Positions 1 to 6,239 of a DNA stretch of 9,730 bases are shown one piece after another; positions within the stretch are counted from its first letter, which is position 1, and each line of letters opens with the position of its first letter. The notes under the pieces were generated by a model. It was not told where the DNA came from, searched no databases, and was given only the letters and a program-made list of their open reading frames with translations. The translations under genes and the position numbers were made by a program. The DNA is taken from the NCBI GenBank assembly GCA_036278935.1, contig DASUKA010000067.1, forward strand, positions 1 through 9,730, in the 5' to 3' direction. The DNA comes from DASSNR01 sp036278935 (GTDB lineage: Bacteria > Gemmatimonadota > Gemmatimonadetes > Gemmatimonadales > Gemmatimonadaceae).

Positions 1-1
1 C

Positions 2-187
2 GATGCGTCGCATGTGAAGAACGCGCTTGCGCGCTTCGATCAGGTCAAGGACGTGAGCGATGCGGACCGCGATGTCGCCTTCGCCAACATCCGAAAGGCG
101 GCGCGGCATTACGGGCTGGAGGTGGAGGAGAGCGACTGGCACGAGCTTGGCCGCCGGCCGCATACCAGGAATCCGGCGCACAGCTGA
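2..187 (+). CDS. DUF6582-type protein, 3' end only
   Basis: The window opens inside a plus-strand reading frame of 61 codons ending in TGA at 185-187. The visible residues begin DASHVKNALARFDQVKDVSD and continue with a short helical segment ending EESDWHELG. This resembles, from memory, the C-terminal 'DASHVRNALARFDQ ... AAKKHGVEV...W.ELG' signature of DUF6582, a short helical module found alone or at the end of larger proteins, including some phage-related ones. The function is unknown. The 5' part is outside the window, so length and partner domains cannot be given. The assignment rests on motif recall, not a search. The next gene follows after 22 bp in the same direction. Confidence 0.7.
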   Translation, partial: DASHVKNALARFDQVKDVSDADRDVAFANIRKAARHYGLEVEESDWHELGRRPHTRNPAHS

Positions 188-209
188 CGCGCACCAGGCA
201 ACCACTGCC

Positions 210-497
210 ATGGGCATGGGTGGGAGTCCTGCGGACTGGCCCGCCGCCGCCCTCCCCGACGCGCTCGAGCGCTATCTCCGGCAGCAGATCACCGATAGCG
301 ACGTGCGGCGCGTGTTGGGGCGTTGGGTGGCGCAGGCCAAGGGGGAGGGGCTGCGCGCCGAGGAGTTGATCGTGCGCTTCAACTTGCTCTGGGGGTCGCT
401 GCCCGCGGTGCAGCGCACGCCGATGCTCAAGCGCCGCTCGCTCCGCGAGCGCCTCGTGAGCGCGTGCATCGCGGCCTACTACGCGGACGCGAAGTAG
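210..497 (+). CDS. small hypothetical protein (95 aa)
   Basis: This reading frame of about 95 residues ends in TAG at 495-497. I chose the ATG at 210 because it lies just after the preceding gene's stop at 187. The frame is open upstream to 60, but that part overlaps the DUF6582 gene in another frame and is Arg/Ser/Thr-rich nonsense. An ATG two codons downstream (216) is equally possible, and no strong ribosome binding site is visible before either. The protein looks alpha-helical and soluble: an acidic/amphipathic stretch (ALPDALERYLRQQITDSDV), then a helix with WVAQAKGEGLRAEELIVRF, then a basic segment (MLKRRSLRERLV) ending AAYYADAK. There is no signal peptide or membrane segment. I do not recognise the family. 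It may be co-transcribed with the gene before it. It converges on the minus-strand basic protein gene across a 64-bp gap. Confidence 0.6.
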   Translation: MGMGGSPADWPAAALPDALERYLRQQITDSDVRRVLGRWVAQAKGEGLRAEELIVRFNLLWGSLPAVQRTPMLKRRSLRERLVSACIAAYYADAK

Positions 498-561
498 CGG
501 CCGCGCTGGCGCCGCGGCATGCGCCGGGACCGCGGGATGGACCGCGGCGTTCGCCCGTCGT

Positions 562-1017
562 TCAGCGCTTTTTCGTGGCGCGCTTGGCGGGGCCCTTCTT
601 CGCGGCCGGCGCCCTGGGCTTGGCCGGGGCGCGCGTGGCGGACGTGCGCCGGGCCGCCCCCTTCTTTGCGCCGGGCGCCGCGGCGCGCTTGGCAGAGCTG
701 CCCGTCGCCGCGCTCTTTGCCCGGCTTCCCCGGCCTGACGCGGACGTGGACTCCGGCGCCGCGCCCGTCTTCGTTTTTTCCTTCGGTTTGGACGTCGCCT
801 TCGGCTTGGCCTTCACGGGAGCCGGCGGCGGCGGCGTGGTGGTGGTGGTCACCGCGCGCTTGGGACGCCCGCTCTTCCGGGCAGCTTTCGCGTCCGCGAG
901 CAGCTTGTCGAACGCCCGCTGTGCCTCCGCCATGAGCTCGGCGTGGGACACCCGACGCTCGCGCTGCGCCCGTTCCTTCTCGGCGCGGTATATCTCGCGC
1001 GCTGTTGGTCCCTGCAT
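562..1017 (-). CDS. Lys/Ala/Pro-rich basic protein, histone H1/AlgP-like tail
   Basis: About 151 residues. The N-terminal third (TAREIYRAEKERAQRERRVS, then AELMAEAQRAFDKLLADAKAARK) is a charged, probably helical segment. The rest is low-complexity and strongly basic: a TTTTTPPPP stretch, alternating K/P/A, and KxAAA- and PAKR-type motifs up to a KRATKKR C-terminus. Such tails occur in bacterial H1-like DNA-binding proteins (AlgP, HC1/Hc2 type), so binding to nucleic acid is a reasonable inference, but no specific family is recognised. Start: an AGGAGG motif lies at 1027-1032 on the minus strand. It is 3 nt before ATG 1023 and 9 nt before ATG 1017; the second spacing is more usual. The open frame upstream to 1167 runs through the promoter and repeats and is not coding. 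A (GTG)n/(GGC)n trinucleotide tract at 826-849 encodes the Thr/Pro run and could vary in length. A sigma70-like promoter lies about 60 bp upstream. Confidence 0.65.
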   Translation of the reverse strand: MQGPTAREIYRAEKERAQRERRVSHAELMAEAQRAFDKLLADAKAARKSGRPKRAVTTTTTPPPPAPVKAKPKATSKPKEKTKTGAAPESTSASGRGSRAKSAATGSSAKRAAAPGAKKGAARRTSATRAPAKPRAPAAKKGPAKRATKKR

Positions 1018-1064
1018 TCGCATTGGCCTCCTGTACGAGAGCAGGCATCCCGCCCGTCGGGGCT

Positions 1065-1097
1065 GCCGTATTAATATCATACAGCGACTAATACGGC
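1065..1097. promoter_or_regulatory. operator-like 9-bp inverted repeat around the -10
   Basis: GCCGTATTA (1065-1073) and TAATACGGC (1089-1097) are perfect inverted repeats separated by 15 bp. One arm lies in the spacer between the -35 and -10 of the promoter at 1076-1104; the other lies just downstream of the -10. A dimeric regulator bound here would cover the promoter core, as expected for a repressor. Arm centres are 24 bp apart, a little over two helical turns. The regulator is not identifiable from this window. Confidence 0.5.
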
Positions 1098-1104
1098 GAT
1101 GCAA
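1076..1104 (-). promoter_or_regulatory. promoter of the basic-protein gene
   Basis: On the minus strand TTGCAT (1104-1099) is followed after 17 bp by TATGAT (1081-1076). The -10 matches the sigma70 consensus at 5 of 6 positions and the -35 at 3 of 6, with ideal spacing. It lies in the only clear AT-rich island of this intergenic region, about 59 bp upstream of the gene's ATG at 1017. The transcript would start near 1069. Confidence 0.55.
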
Positions 1105-1116
1105 GGGGAACGAGGT

Positions 1117-1151
1117 GTGAGTTGTGGGTGATGGGTTGTGAGTGGTGGGGG
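1117..1151 (+). repeat. degenerate heptamer array (RTGRGTK x5)
   Basis: Five consecutive 7-bp units: GTGAGTT, GTGGGTG, ATGGGTT, GTGAGTG, GTGGGGG. They share the core RTGRGT and vary mostly by A/G transitions. The array lies between the chemoreceptor gene and the basic-protein gene. On the minus strand the same stretch with its flanks (1105-1160) is C-rich and G-poor: I count 33 C and 3 G in 56 nt. Confidence 0.6.
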
Positions 1152-1163
1152 CGGGGGCATGCG

Positions 1164-1183
1164 CCATGCCCGGCGGGGCATGG
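1164..1183 (-). terminator. hairpin downstream of the chemoreceptor gene
   Basis: CCATGCCC (1164-1171) and GGGCATGG (1176-1183) form a perfect 8-bp stem with a 4-nt loop, beginning 18 nt after the chemoreceptor stop codon on the minus strand. No U-tract follows; the downstream minus strand is C-rich instead. It could therefore be a transcript-end stabilising hairpin or part of a Rho-dependent terminator rather than an intrinsic terminator. Confidence 0.4.
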
Positions 1184-1201
1184 GGACGGCTGCGAACGGG
1201 G

Positions 1202-2914
1202 CTAGCCGACTTTCAGGCCGCCAACCAGCTCGCGCAGCTGGACCGAGCCCTTCAGCAGGTTCGCGGAGGCAGCGCTCATCTCCTCGCAGGCGGCGCTCTG
1301 CTCCTGGCTGGAGGCGCTCACCTCCTGGGCGGCCGAGGCGTGTGCCTCGGCGGTGCGCGCGATCGCGGTCACACCGTCCGTCGCACCCGACATCGCCCGC
1401 GCGTTCTCCTCAGCAGCCGCCGTCACCGATGCTGCCGCGGCGCTCGTGCGCTCGGCCGCCTCCGAGATCGTGGCCAGCGCCACGTCGATCTCGTGGGAGA
1501 CGTGCTCGATCTCCACCACGCGGGAGGCGCCCACCTCCATGGCCTGCGACGTGCTCGCCACGCGCGCGACGATCATGCGCGTCACCTCGTTCACCTCGCC
1601 TGCGGCCGAGCGCGCCTCCACCGCCAGCTTCCGCACCTCGTCCGCCACCACGGCGAAGCCCCGCCCCGCCTGCCCAGCGCGCGCGGCCTCGATGGCGGCG
1701 TTGAGCGCCAGCAGATTGGTCTGCTCCGCGATGCGGCTCACCGTCTCCACATAGTTGTTGATGGCCGTTGCCGTCCGGTTGAGCGTCCCCACCTCTTCGG
1801 CAGCGGTCTGCACGGACGACTTCACATCCACCAGGATGGCGAGCGCGTGCTCGATCTCCGAGCGCTTGGCCTGCGCGGTCGACTCGATGGCGTGCGAGAG
1901 CTGGTCTACCTGCTCGGCGCCGGCTAGCACGTCGGCGGCGCGCTGGCCGATGACCTGGAGCGCGCAGTCGATCTCCCGAAGCTGCCCCACCTGGCTCTCC
2001 GCACCCGTCGAGACCTCGGTCATGGCGGACGCTACGTGACTGGCCGAGTCGGAGATCTGCCCCGACACGGCAGCCAGGTCGTTGGCCGATCCCGCCACCT
2101 CGTCGGCCGTGCGGGCCACCACGGCCACCACCTTCGCCAGCGACTCGCCCGTCTGGTTCATCGCGTCGGCCAGGATGCGGAGCTCGCCGGGCATGCTCGC
2201 GCTCGCGGTGTAGGCGGTGAGGTCGCCACTGCTGAGTTGCCGAGCATGCCGCACGAGCGAGCGGAGCGGCCGATCGATCGAGCGCACGGTGCGCAGCACC
2301 ACCAGGGCGGCCACGAGCAGTGCCATGGCCATCAGCGCGGCCAGCACCAGTGAGCGGCGCGTGGCCCCAGCGCGCAGCCGGTCGGCCGTCGCGTTCACCC
2401 TCGCGGTCTTCATCTGCTCGAGCTGATCGATGTCCGCCGTCAGCGCGCCCAGCCCCTGCCGGCCCTGCTCCAGCTCGGCACGCGCGGCCTCGGTGCGGCC
2501 GAGGTCGGTGAGGCGGTGCGCCAGCGCGTACTGCACCTCGAGCGTCGAGAGCTTGCTGTCGATTGCGGCAACCAGCGAAATGGCCTTGGCGCTCTGCCCG
2601 GGCAGGTTATTCATCTCGCGCTGCGCGGAGTGGGCGTCCCAGCCAAGCCGGCGGAATTCCTCCTCCGAGGCTGTGTCCTGATCCTCCACGTACGCGGCTC
2701 CCGCCTGAATCTCCTGCGCGATGTCCACCGACAGCCGCGAGGAGATCTGCGATTCATGCTGCACACTGGCGAGCGCCTGCGCGATGTCGTTTGCCGTGCT
2801 CGTGGTGGAGAACCAGGCGAAGATGGCCGCCGCGGCCAGCAGCGCCATGATGGCGCCGAATCCCCCGAGCAGCCGCGTGCGGATGGTGCCGAAGGCGTCG
2901 ATGGCAGCCATCAT
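1202..2914 (-). CDS. methyl-accepting chemotaxis protein
   Basis: A 570-residue inner-membrane chemoreceptor that would signal through CheW/CheA. Order: short cytoplasmic start, TM1 at about 13-35 (LLGGFGAIMALLAAAAIFAW), a periplasmic mostly helical domain at about 36-187 (four-helix-bundle size), TM2 at about 188-208, HAMP at about 208-262 (P-x-x-x-L...GDL...DE-type motif), then a long coiled-coil signalling domain. The hairpin tip EQTNLLALNAAIEAARAG at 397-414, followed by GRGFAVVADEVRKLA, is diagnostic. The C-terminus lacks the NWETF-type CheR-docking pentapeptide. The start ATG overlaps the stop of the upstream binding-protein gene by 4 bp (2911-2914), implying translational coupling, so the partner is probably the ligand-capturing protein for this receptor. 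A second ATG directly follows the first. Family assignment is certain; the ligand is unknown. Confidence 0.95.
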   Translation of the reverse strand: MMAAIDAFGTIRTRLLGGFGAIMALLAAAAIFAWFSTTSTANDIAQALASVQHESQISSRLSVDIAQEIQAGAAYVEDQDTASEEEFRRLGWDAHSAQREMNNLPGQSAKAISLVAAIDSKLSTLEVQYALAHRLTDLGRTEAARAELEQGRQGLGALTADIDQLEQMKTARVNATADRLRAGATRRSLVLAALMAMALLVAALVVLRTVRSIDRPLRSLVRHARQLSSGDLTAYTASASMPGELRILADAMNQTGESLAKVVAVVARTADEVAGSANDLAAVSGQISDSASHVASAMTEVSTGAESQVGQLREIDCALQVIGQRAADVLAGAEQVDQLSHAIESTAQAKRSEIEHALAILVDVKSSVQTAAEEVGTLNRTATAINNYVETVSRIAEQTNLLALNAAIEAARAGQAGRGFAVVADEVRKLAVEARSAAGEVNEVTRMIVARVASTSQAMEVGASRVVEIEHVSHEIDVALATISEAAERTSAAAASVTAAAEENARAMSGATDGVTAIARTAEAHASAAQEVSASSQEQSAACEEMSAASANLLKGSVQLRELVGGLKVG

Positions 2915-4035
2915 CGTCCCTGCACGAGCAAGGCGCCCTGGTGCACGCGCGTCATGACGAAGCCCTTACCCACCGGATCGCCGGTTGGCAGAAAGCGGAT
3001 GGTGCCGGTGACGCCGTGGTAGGCGGTCTGCTCGGTGAGCGACGCCAGATAATCGCGAATCGCCTTGCGTGTGGTGGCGCCGCTCTCGATGGCCTGCTTG
3101 ACGAGCATCAGCGCGTCGTACTCGAGCGCGGCGTTGCCGTCGGGCACCATCCCGTTGTACTTGGCCTCGAAGGCCTTCACGAACCGCTGCGCCTCGGGGC
3201 GGGGATCCTGCGCGCTGAACGGGGCGCCGACGTACGCGCCCTCGGAGTCGAGCGTGTCGACCACGATGCCCGTCCATCCATCGCCGCCGAGGAAGTCCGC
3301 ATCGAGCTTCTGTCGCCGCGCCTGGCGCAGGAAGGGGATGCCCGCTCCATCGGTACTCGCCACGAACACCATGTCCGGCTGGCGTTTCTTGAAGTAGGAG
3401 ACGTAGGGCTCGAAGTTCTGGCTGTCCGTGGCGATGGGATCGATGCTGATGACCGTGCCCGCGAAGCTCCGCTGGAACGACTGCGCGAGTCCGCGGCCGT
3501 AGCTGTCGTCCTCATACAGGATGGACACGCGCTTCTCGCCGAGCGAGGCGGCGAAGTGTGCCAGGTCCACGCCGTTCACGGAATCGCTGGAGATCACGCG
3601 GAACACCCAGGGGGAGATGCCGGTGAGATCGGGCGTGGTGACGCTGGTGGCCACGGCGGGGAGCTGGCCATCGTACACCTTGGCAGCCGCGACCATGGCC
3701 CCCGAGTTCACATGGCCGACGACGGCGAGGATCTTCGGGTTCTGGACGAACTTGCCGGCGATGGCCGCCGCTGTGGCGCCCTGCCCGCTATCGTCCTTCT
3801 CGATCACGTTGAGCGGGCGCCCGTTGATGCCGCCCGCGGCGTTGATCTGGTCGATCCCGAGGTTGAGTCCCCGCTGCGCCATCGCGCCGAACGCTTCCTG
3901 CCACGGCCCCGCGGCGCCGAGCGTGATGGGCTCCGACCCCGAATGGCAGCCAAGCATAATGCCGCCGCCGAGGATGGCCCCAGCGAGCGTGCGAATCAGT
4001 ATACGATGCGAGGAGCTGAACGTGTGTGCCGGCAA
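2911..4035 (-). CDS. periplasmic binding lipoprotein, branched-chain amino acid (LivJ/Peripla_BP_6) type
   Basis: 374 residues with a lipoprotein signal: positive Arg residues, a hydrophobic stretch, and IMLGC with the lipid-bearing Cys at 30. Mature features are typical of type I periplasmic binding proteins of the leucine/amide family: the LGAAGPW...GLNLGIDQINAAGGINGRPL opening, DDSGQ, VVGHVNSGAM, TSVTTPDLTG, YEDDSYGRGLAQ, then the second lobe through PDGNAALEYDALMLVKQAI. Start: the first codon is TTG (4035-4033) with GGGAG six nt upstream; the first in-frame ATG is codon 27, inside the signal peptide, so TTG is preferred. No permease or ATPase genes are seen, and the gene is fused by a 4-bp overlap to a chemoreceptor gene. 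It probably serves as a membrane-tethered ligand receptor for chemotaxis rather than, or as well as, transport. It lies 63 bp after pheA on the same strand. The ligand is unknown; an amino acid or aromatic acid is a guess from family and neighbours. Confidence 0.9.
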   Translation of the reverse strand: MPAHTFSSSHRILIRTLAGAILGGGIMLGCHSGSEPITLGAAGPWQEAFGAMAQRGLNLGIDQINAAGGINGRPLNVIEKDDSGQGATAAAIAGKFVQNPKILAVVGHVNSGAMVAAAKVYDGQLPAVATSVTTPDLTGISPWVFRVISSDSVNGVDLAHFAASLGEKRVSILYEDDSYGRGLAQSFQRSFAGTVISIDPIATDSQNFEPYVSYFKKRQPDMVFVASTDGAGIPFLRQARRQKLDADFLGGDGWTGIVVDTLDSEGAYVGAPFSAQDPRPEAQRFVKAFEAKYNGMVPDGNAALEYDALMLVKQAIESGATTRKAIRDYLASLTEQTAYHGVTGTIRFLPTGDPVGKGFVMTRVHQGALLVQGR

Positions 4036-4098
4036 CGGTGTCTCCCGAGCGGCGTGGTGAAGGAGGTCCGCTCAACGACGAGGCACGCGCGGCCCGGG

Positions 4099-4962
4099 TC
4101 ACACGGGCGAGCTCCCCCACCGGGCGCAGCTCCCGAGCACGCGCAGCGATTCCGTCACCGTGCGAATCTCTTCCAGCGCGGCCAGCGCGCCCGGGTCCCC
4201 CGCGTCATGATCCATCTCCACGAAGAAGCGGTAGCTCCACGGCTCGCCCGTGGGCCGCGACTGGAGTGTGCTCAGGTTGATGCCATGTCGCGCGAGCGGC
4301 GCCAGCACGCGCAGCAGCGCGCCCGGCACGTTGCGCGTGGTGAGCAGGAGCGCCGTGCGAGCGGGCGTGCCGGCCTCCAGCTGGACGGGCGCGCGGGCAA
4401 TCGCCAGAAAGCGCGTCTGATTGTCGGGGCGGTCCTCGATGTCGGCGGCCAGGATGTGCAGCGCATAGCGCGCCGCCGCCGCGCGCCCCGCGATCGCCGC
4501 GGCCGTCACATCCCCGCGCTCCGCCACCGCCCGTGCCGCCCCCGCCGTGTCGTATGCCGCCTCGACGTGCAGCCGCGGGCGCTCACCCAGGAATCGCGCG
4601 CACTGCGCCAGCGCCACCGGATGGCTGGCCACGCGCTCCATGCGGCCGAGCTCGGCACCGGGCGGCGCGAGCACGCAATGATGGATGGCCACCGTGGTTT
4701 CGCCCACCACGTGGAGCGCCTCGCACGCCGCCAGCGCATCGTAGCTCCCCACCACACTCCCCGCGAGCGTGTTCTCGATGGGGAGCAGTCCGTAGTCCGT
4801 CTCCCCCGTCTCCACCGCGCGCGCCACATCCCGGAACTCGCGCCGCGGCACCGGCACGGCGCGCCCGTTCCAGAACTGCATCACGCCCTCCTCGCTGTAG
4901 GCGCCGAGCTCGCCCTGGAAAGCGACGGAAGGAGGAGGGGGGGCGGAGGCTTGGTTGGTCAT
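4099..4962 (-). CDS. pheA: prephenate dehydratase (ACT-domain)
   Basis: 287 residues; converts prephenate to phenylpyruvate in phenylalanine synthesis (cytoplasmic). The catalytic PDT domain runs from about 12 to 190: AFQGELGAYSEEG (14-26), LLPIENTLAGSV (59-70), YDTAGAA (137-143), and the family's Thr-Arg-Phe catalytic motif in DNQTRF (180-185). A C-terminal ACT domain (about 201-287), with NVPGALLRVLAPLARHGINL and LQSRP (the usual ESRP with Gln for Glu), should give phenylalanine feedback control. There is no fused chorismate mutase, unlike the enterobacterial P-protein. The AFQG..GAYSE signature is closer to arogenate-dehydratase-like and Chlorobium-type enzymes than to the GPxGTFSE form, so arogenate use is possible. 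The ATG at 4962 has no clear ribosome binding site. It lies 63 bp downstream of aroF on the same strand, presumably the same transcript. Confidence 0.93.
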   Translation of the reverse strand: MTNQASAPPPPSVAFQGELGAYSEEGVMQFWNGRAVPVPRREFRDVARAVETGETDYGLLPIENTLAGSVVGSYDALAACEALHVVGETTVAIHHCVLAPPGAELGRMERVASHPVALAQCARFLGERPRLHVEAAYDTAGAARAVAERGDVTAAAIAGRAAAARYALHILAADIEDRPDNQTRFLAIARAPVQLEAGTPARTALLLTTRNVPGALLRVLAPLARHGINLSTLQSRPTGEPWSYRFFVEMDHDAGDPGALAALEEIRTVTESLRVLGSCARWGSSPV

Positions 4963-4977
4963 GGGGAGAAAGCGAGG

Positions 4978-5082
4978 CAGTGAGTCAGTGAGTCAGAAAC
5001 GGCCTGATGGGTGAGTGAGACGCGCCTATCTGCCGCTCCCCACCGACTGGCTCACGGCCGTTTCTGGCCCATTGACCCGCTG
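4978..5082. repeat. octamer-based imperfect inverted repeat over the aroF 3' end
   Basis: Arms of 27 bp (4978-5004 and 5056-5082) face each other across 51 bp. Both end in the perfect inner block AGAAACGGCC (4995-5004) / GGCCGTTTCT (5056-5065). Outside this block each arm has two octamers of the type CAGTGAGT (left: two exact copies; right, minus strand: CAGCGGGT and CAATGGGC, preceded by another CAGTGAGT just beyond the arm). The five arm mismatches are all transitions. The right arm lies inside aroF, the left arm downstream of its stop. The core RTGRGT is shared with the heptamer array at 1117-1151. It may act as an intercistronic mRNA structure between aroF and pheA. Confidence 0.65.
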
Positions 5083-6126
5083 ACTCACTGATGTACTCCT
5101 CCCAACTTCCCTCCCGGCCGCCCGGGCGAACACCGCGAGCCGCTGCATGAGCGCGTCGAACGCCTCGAGCGTGAGCGACTGGTCGCCATCGGAGCGGGCT
5201 TCGCTCGGACAGGGGTGCACTTCTATCAGCAGCCCATCGGCGCCGGCAGCGATGGCGGCCATCGCCAGCGGCGCCACGAGCGCGGCGCGGCCCGCGGCGT
5301 GGCTGGGGTCCACGATCACGGGGAGATGCGTCTCCTCCTTGAGCACCGGAATCGCCCCAACGTCGAGCGTGTTGCGCGTGGCCGGTTCGAAGGTGCGAAT
5401 GCCGCGCTCGCACAGGATGACATCGTGGTTCCCCTCGGCCATCACGTATTCCGCCGCCATGAGCAGCTCGCGTAGCGTGGCCGAGTAGCCGCGCTTGAGG
5501 AGCACCGGCGTGCGCGTGCGCCCGACCTCGGAGAGGAGCGGATAGTTCTGCATGTTGCGCGTGCCGATCTGCAGTACGTCGGCGGTGCGCGCCACCCGCT
5601 CCACCTGGCGCGTGTCCATCACCTCGGTCACGATCGGGAGACCGGTCTCTTCGCGCACTTCGGCCAGCAGCTCGAGCCCCGCTTCACCCATCCCCTGGAA
5701 GGCGTACGGCGAGGTGCGCGGCTTGTACGCGCCACCGCGGAGCATGCAGGCGCCGCTCCGCTGCACGGCGCGGGCCGTGGTGTGCAACATCTCGCGTCCC
5801 TCCACGGAACACGGCCCCGCGATGATCGCCAGCGTGCGTCCCCCCACCGTGGTGCGTTCGCCCGTGTGGATGATGCTGGTGAGACCGCGCCGAAGGCCGA
5901 ACTCGCGTGAGGCCAGCTTGTACGGGCGCATCACCGGCGTCACCGACTCCACGCCGGGGAGGGCCAGCAGCGGCACCTCGGCCAGCGCCGACTCATCACC
6001 CACGCACCCGACGATGGTGCGGTGCTCGCCACGCGAGATGTGCGTGTCCAGGCCAAGCGCGGCGACGCGCTCGCGAATCTGCGTCAACTCTTCCTCTGTG
6101 ATCCCCGGTCGGGTGATGATGATCAT
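5026..6126 (-). CDS. aroF: 3-deoxy-7-phosphoheptulonate (DAHP) synthase, type I-beta
   Basis: 366 residues; condenses phosphoenolpyruvate with erythrose 4-phosphate, the first step of the shikimate pathway. It resembles the Thermotoga maritima type enzyme. An N-terminal ferredoxin-like regulatory domain (about 1-70, MIIITRPG...RPYKLASREF) confers Tyr/Phe feedback in that enzyme. A TIM-barrel follows with AGPCSVEG (103-110), GGAYKPRTSP (131-140), LLKRG (209-213), ILCERG, VDPSH (272-276) and IEVHP. Metal ligands by alignment from memory: Cys106, His276, Glu302, Asp313, all present. Start: the frame is open to an ATG at 6195, but that lies inside the terminator hairpin; ATG 6126 matches the family N-terminus. 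No strong ribosome binding site is seen. The last ~20 residues (from SVSQRVNGPET) are encoded by the inverted repeat and have no counterpart in the family. It is preceded by an aromatic leader peptide and terminator, and followed by pheA. Confidence 0.95.
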   Translation of the reverse strand: MIIITRPGITEEELTQIRERVAALGLDTHISRGEHRTIVGCVGDESALAEVPLLALPGVESVTPVMRPYKLASREFGLRRGLTSIIHTGERTTVGGRTLAIIAGPCSVEGREMLHTTARAVQRSGACMLRGGAYKPRTSPYAFQGMGEAGLELLAEVREETGLPIVTEVMDTRQVERVARTADVLQIGTRNMQNYPLLSEVGRTRTPVLLKRGYSATLRELLMAAEYVMAEGNHDVILCERGIRTFEPATRNTLDVGAIPVLKEETHLPVIVDPSHAAGRAALVAPLAMAAIAAGADGLLIEVHPCPSEARSDGDQSLTLEAFDALMQRLAVFARAAGREVGRSTSVSQRVNGPETAVSQSVGSGR

Positions 6127-6139
6127 CTCGGTCGTTGCT

Positions 6140-6157
6140 GGCGGCGCTCGGGCCGCC
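6140..6157 (-). other. hairpin in the aroF translation-initiation region
   Basis: GGCGGC and GCCGCC form a perfect 6-bp GC stem with a 6-nt loop, 13 nt upstream of the aroF ATG on the minus-strand transcript. aroF has no evident Shine-Dalgarno sequence, so this structure could influence ribosome access. It may also be chance in GC-rich DNA. Confidence 0.3.
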
Positions 6158-6172
6158 GTCCTCGGTGCAGGT

Positions 6173-6207
6173 AAACAAAAAAGGCCCCCGAGCATTTCTC
6201 GGGGGCC
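6173..6207 (-). terminator. intrinsic terminator (attenuator) in the aroF leader
   Basis: On the minus strand GGCCCCCGAG (6207-6198), loop AAATG, and CTCGGGGGCC (6192-6183) form a perfect 10-bp stem, followed at once by TTTTTTGTTT (6182-6173). This is a textbook Rho-independent terminator and works only for minus-strand transcription. It lies 36 nt after the leader-peptide stop codon and 46 nt before the aroF ATG. The 46 nt after it hold no AT-rich promoter, so aroF transcription must read through it, as expected for an attenuator. Confidence 0.92.
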
Positions 6208-6239
6208 GCAGGGCGATCGCGTTGAACAGCCGGTTCTTG

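Noticed and set aside
498..561. Terminator between the converging genes at 497 and 562
   Set aside because: Several CCGCGG blocks can pair, but there is no U-tract on either strand and no single dominant hairpin.
1126..1157. G-quadruplex on the plus strand
   Set aside because: There are four runs of at least three G, but one loop would be 11 nt, and the plus strand is probably not transcribed here. The C-rich reading of the other strand is more informative.
2941..4983. 680-codon open frame on the plus strand
   Set aside because: It runs antisense across the binding-protein and pheA genes, whose protein families are clear. Its product is His/Arg/Ala-rich with no recognisable motif. It is the usual mirror frame of GC-rich coding DNA.
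6127..6195. N-terminal extension of aroF to an ATG at 6195
   Set aside because: That ATG and the following codons are the terminator hairpin and U-tract; the family N-terminus begins at the ATG at 6126.
6213..6220. GCGATCGC palindrome between leader stop and terminator
   Set aside because: A single copy in GC-rich DNA; no evidence of a repeated HIP1-like site in the window.
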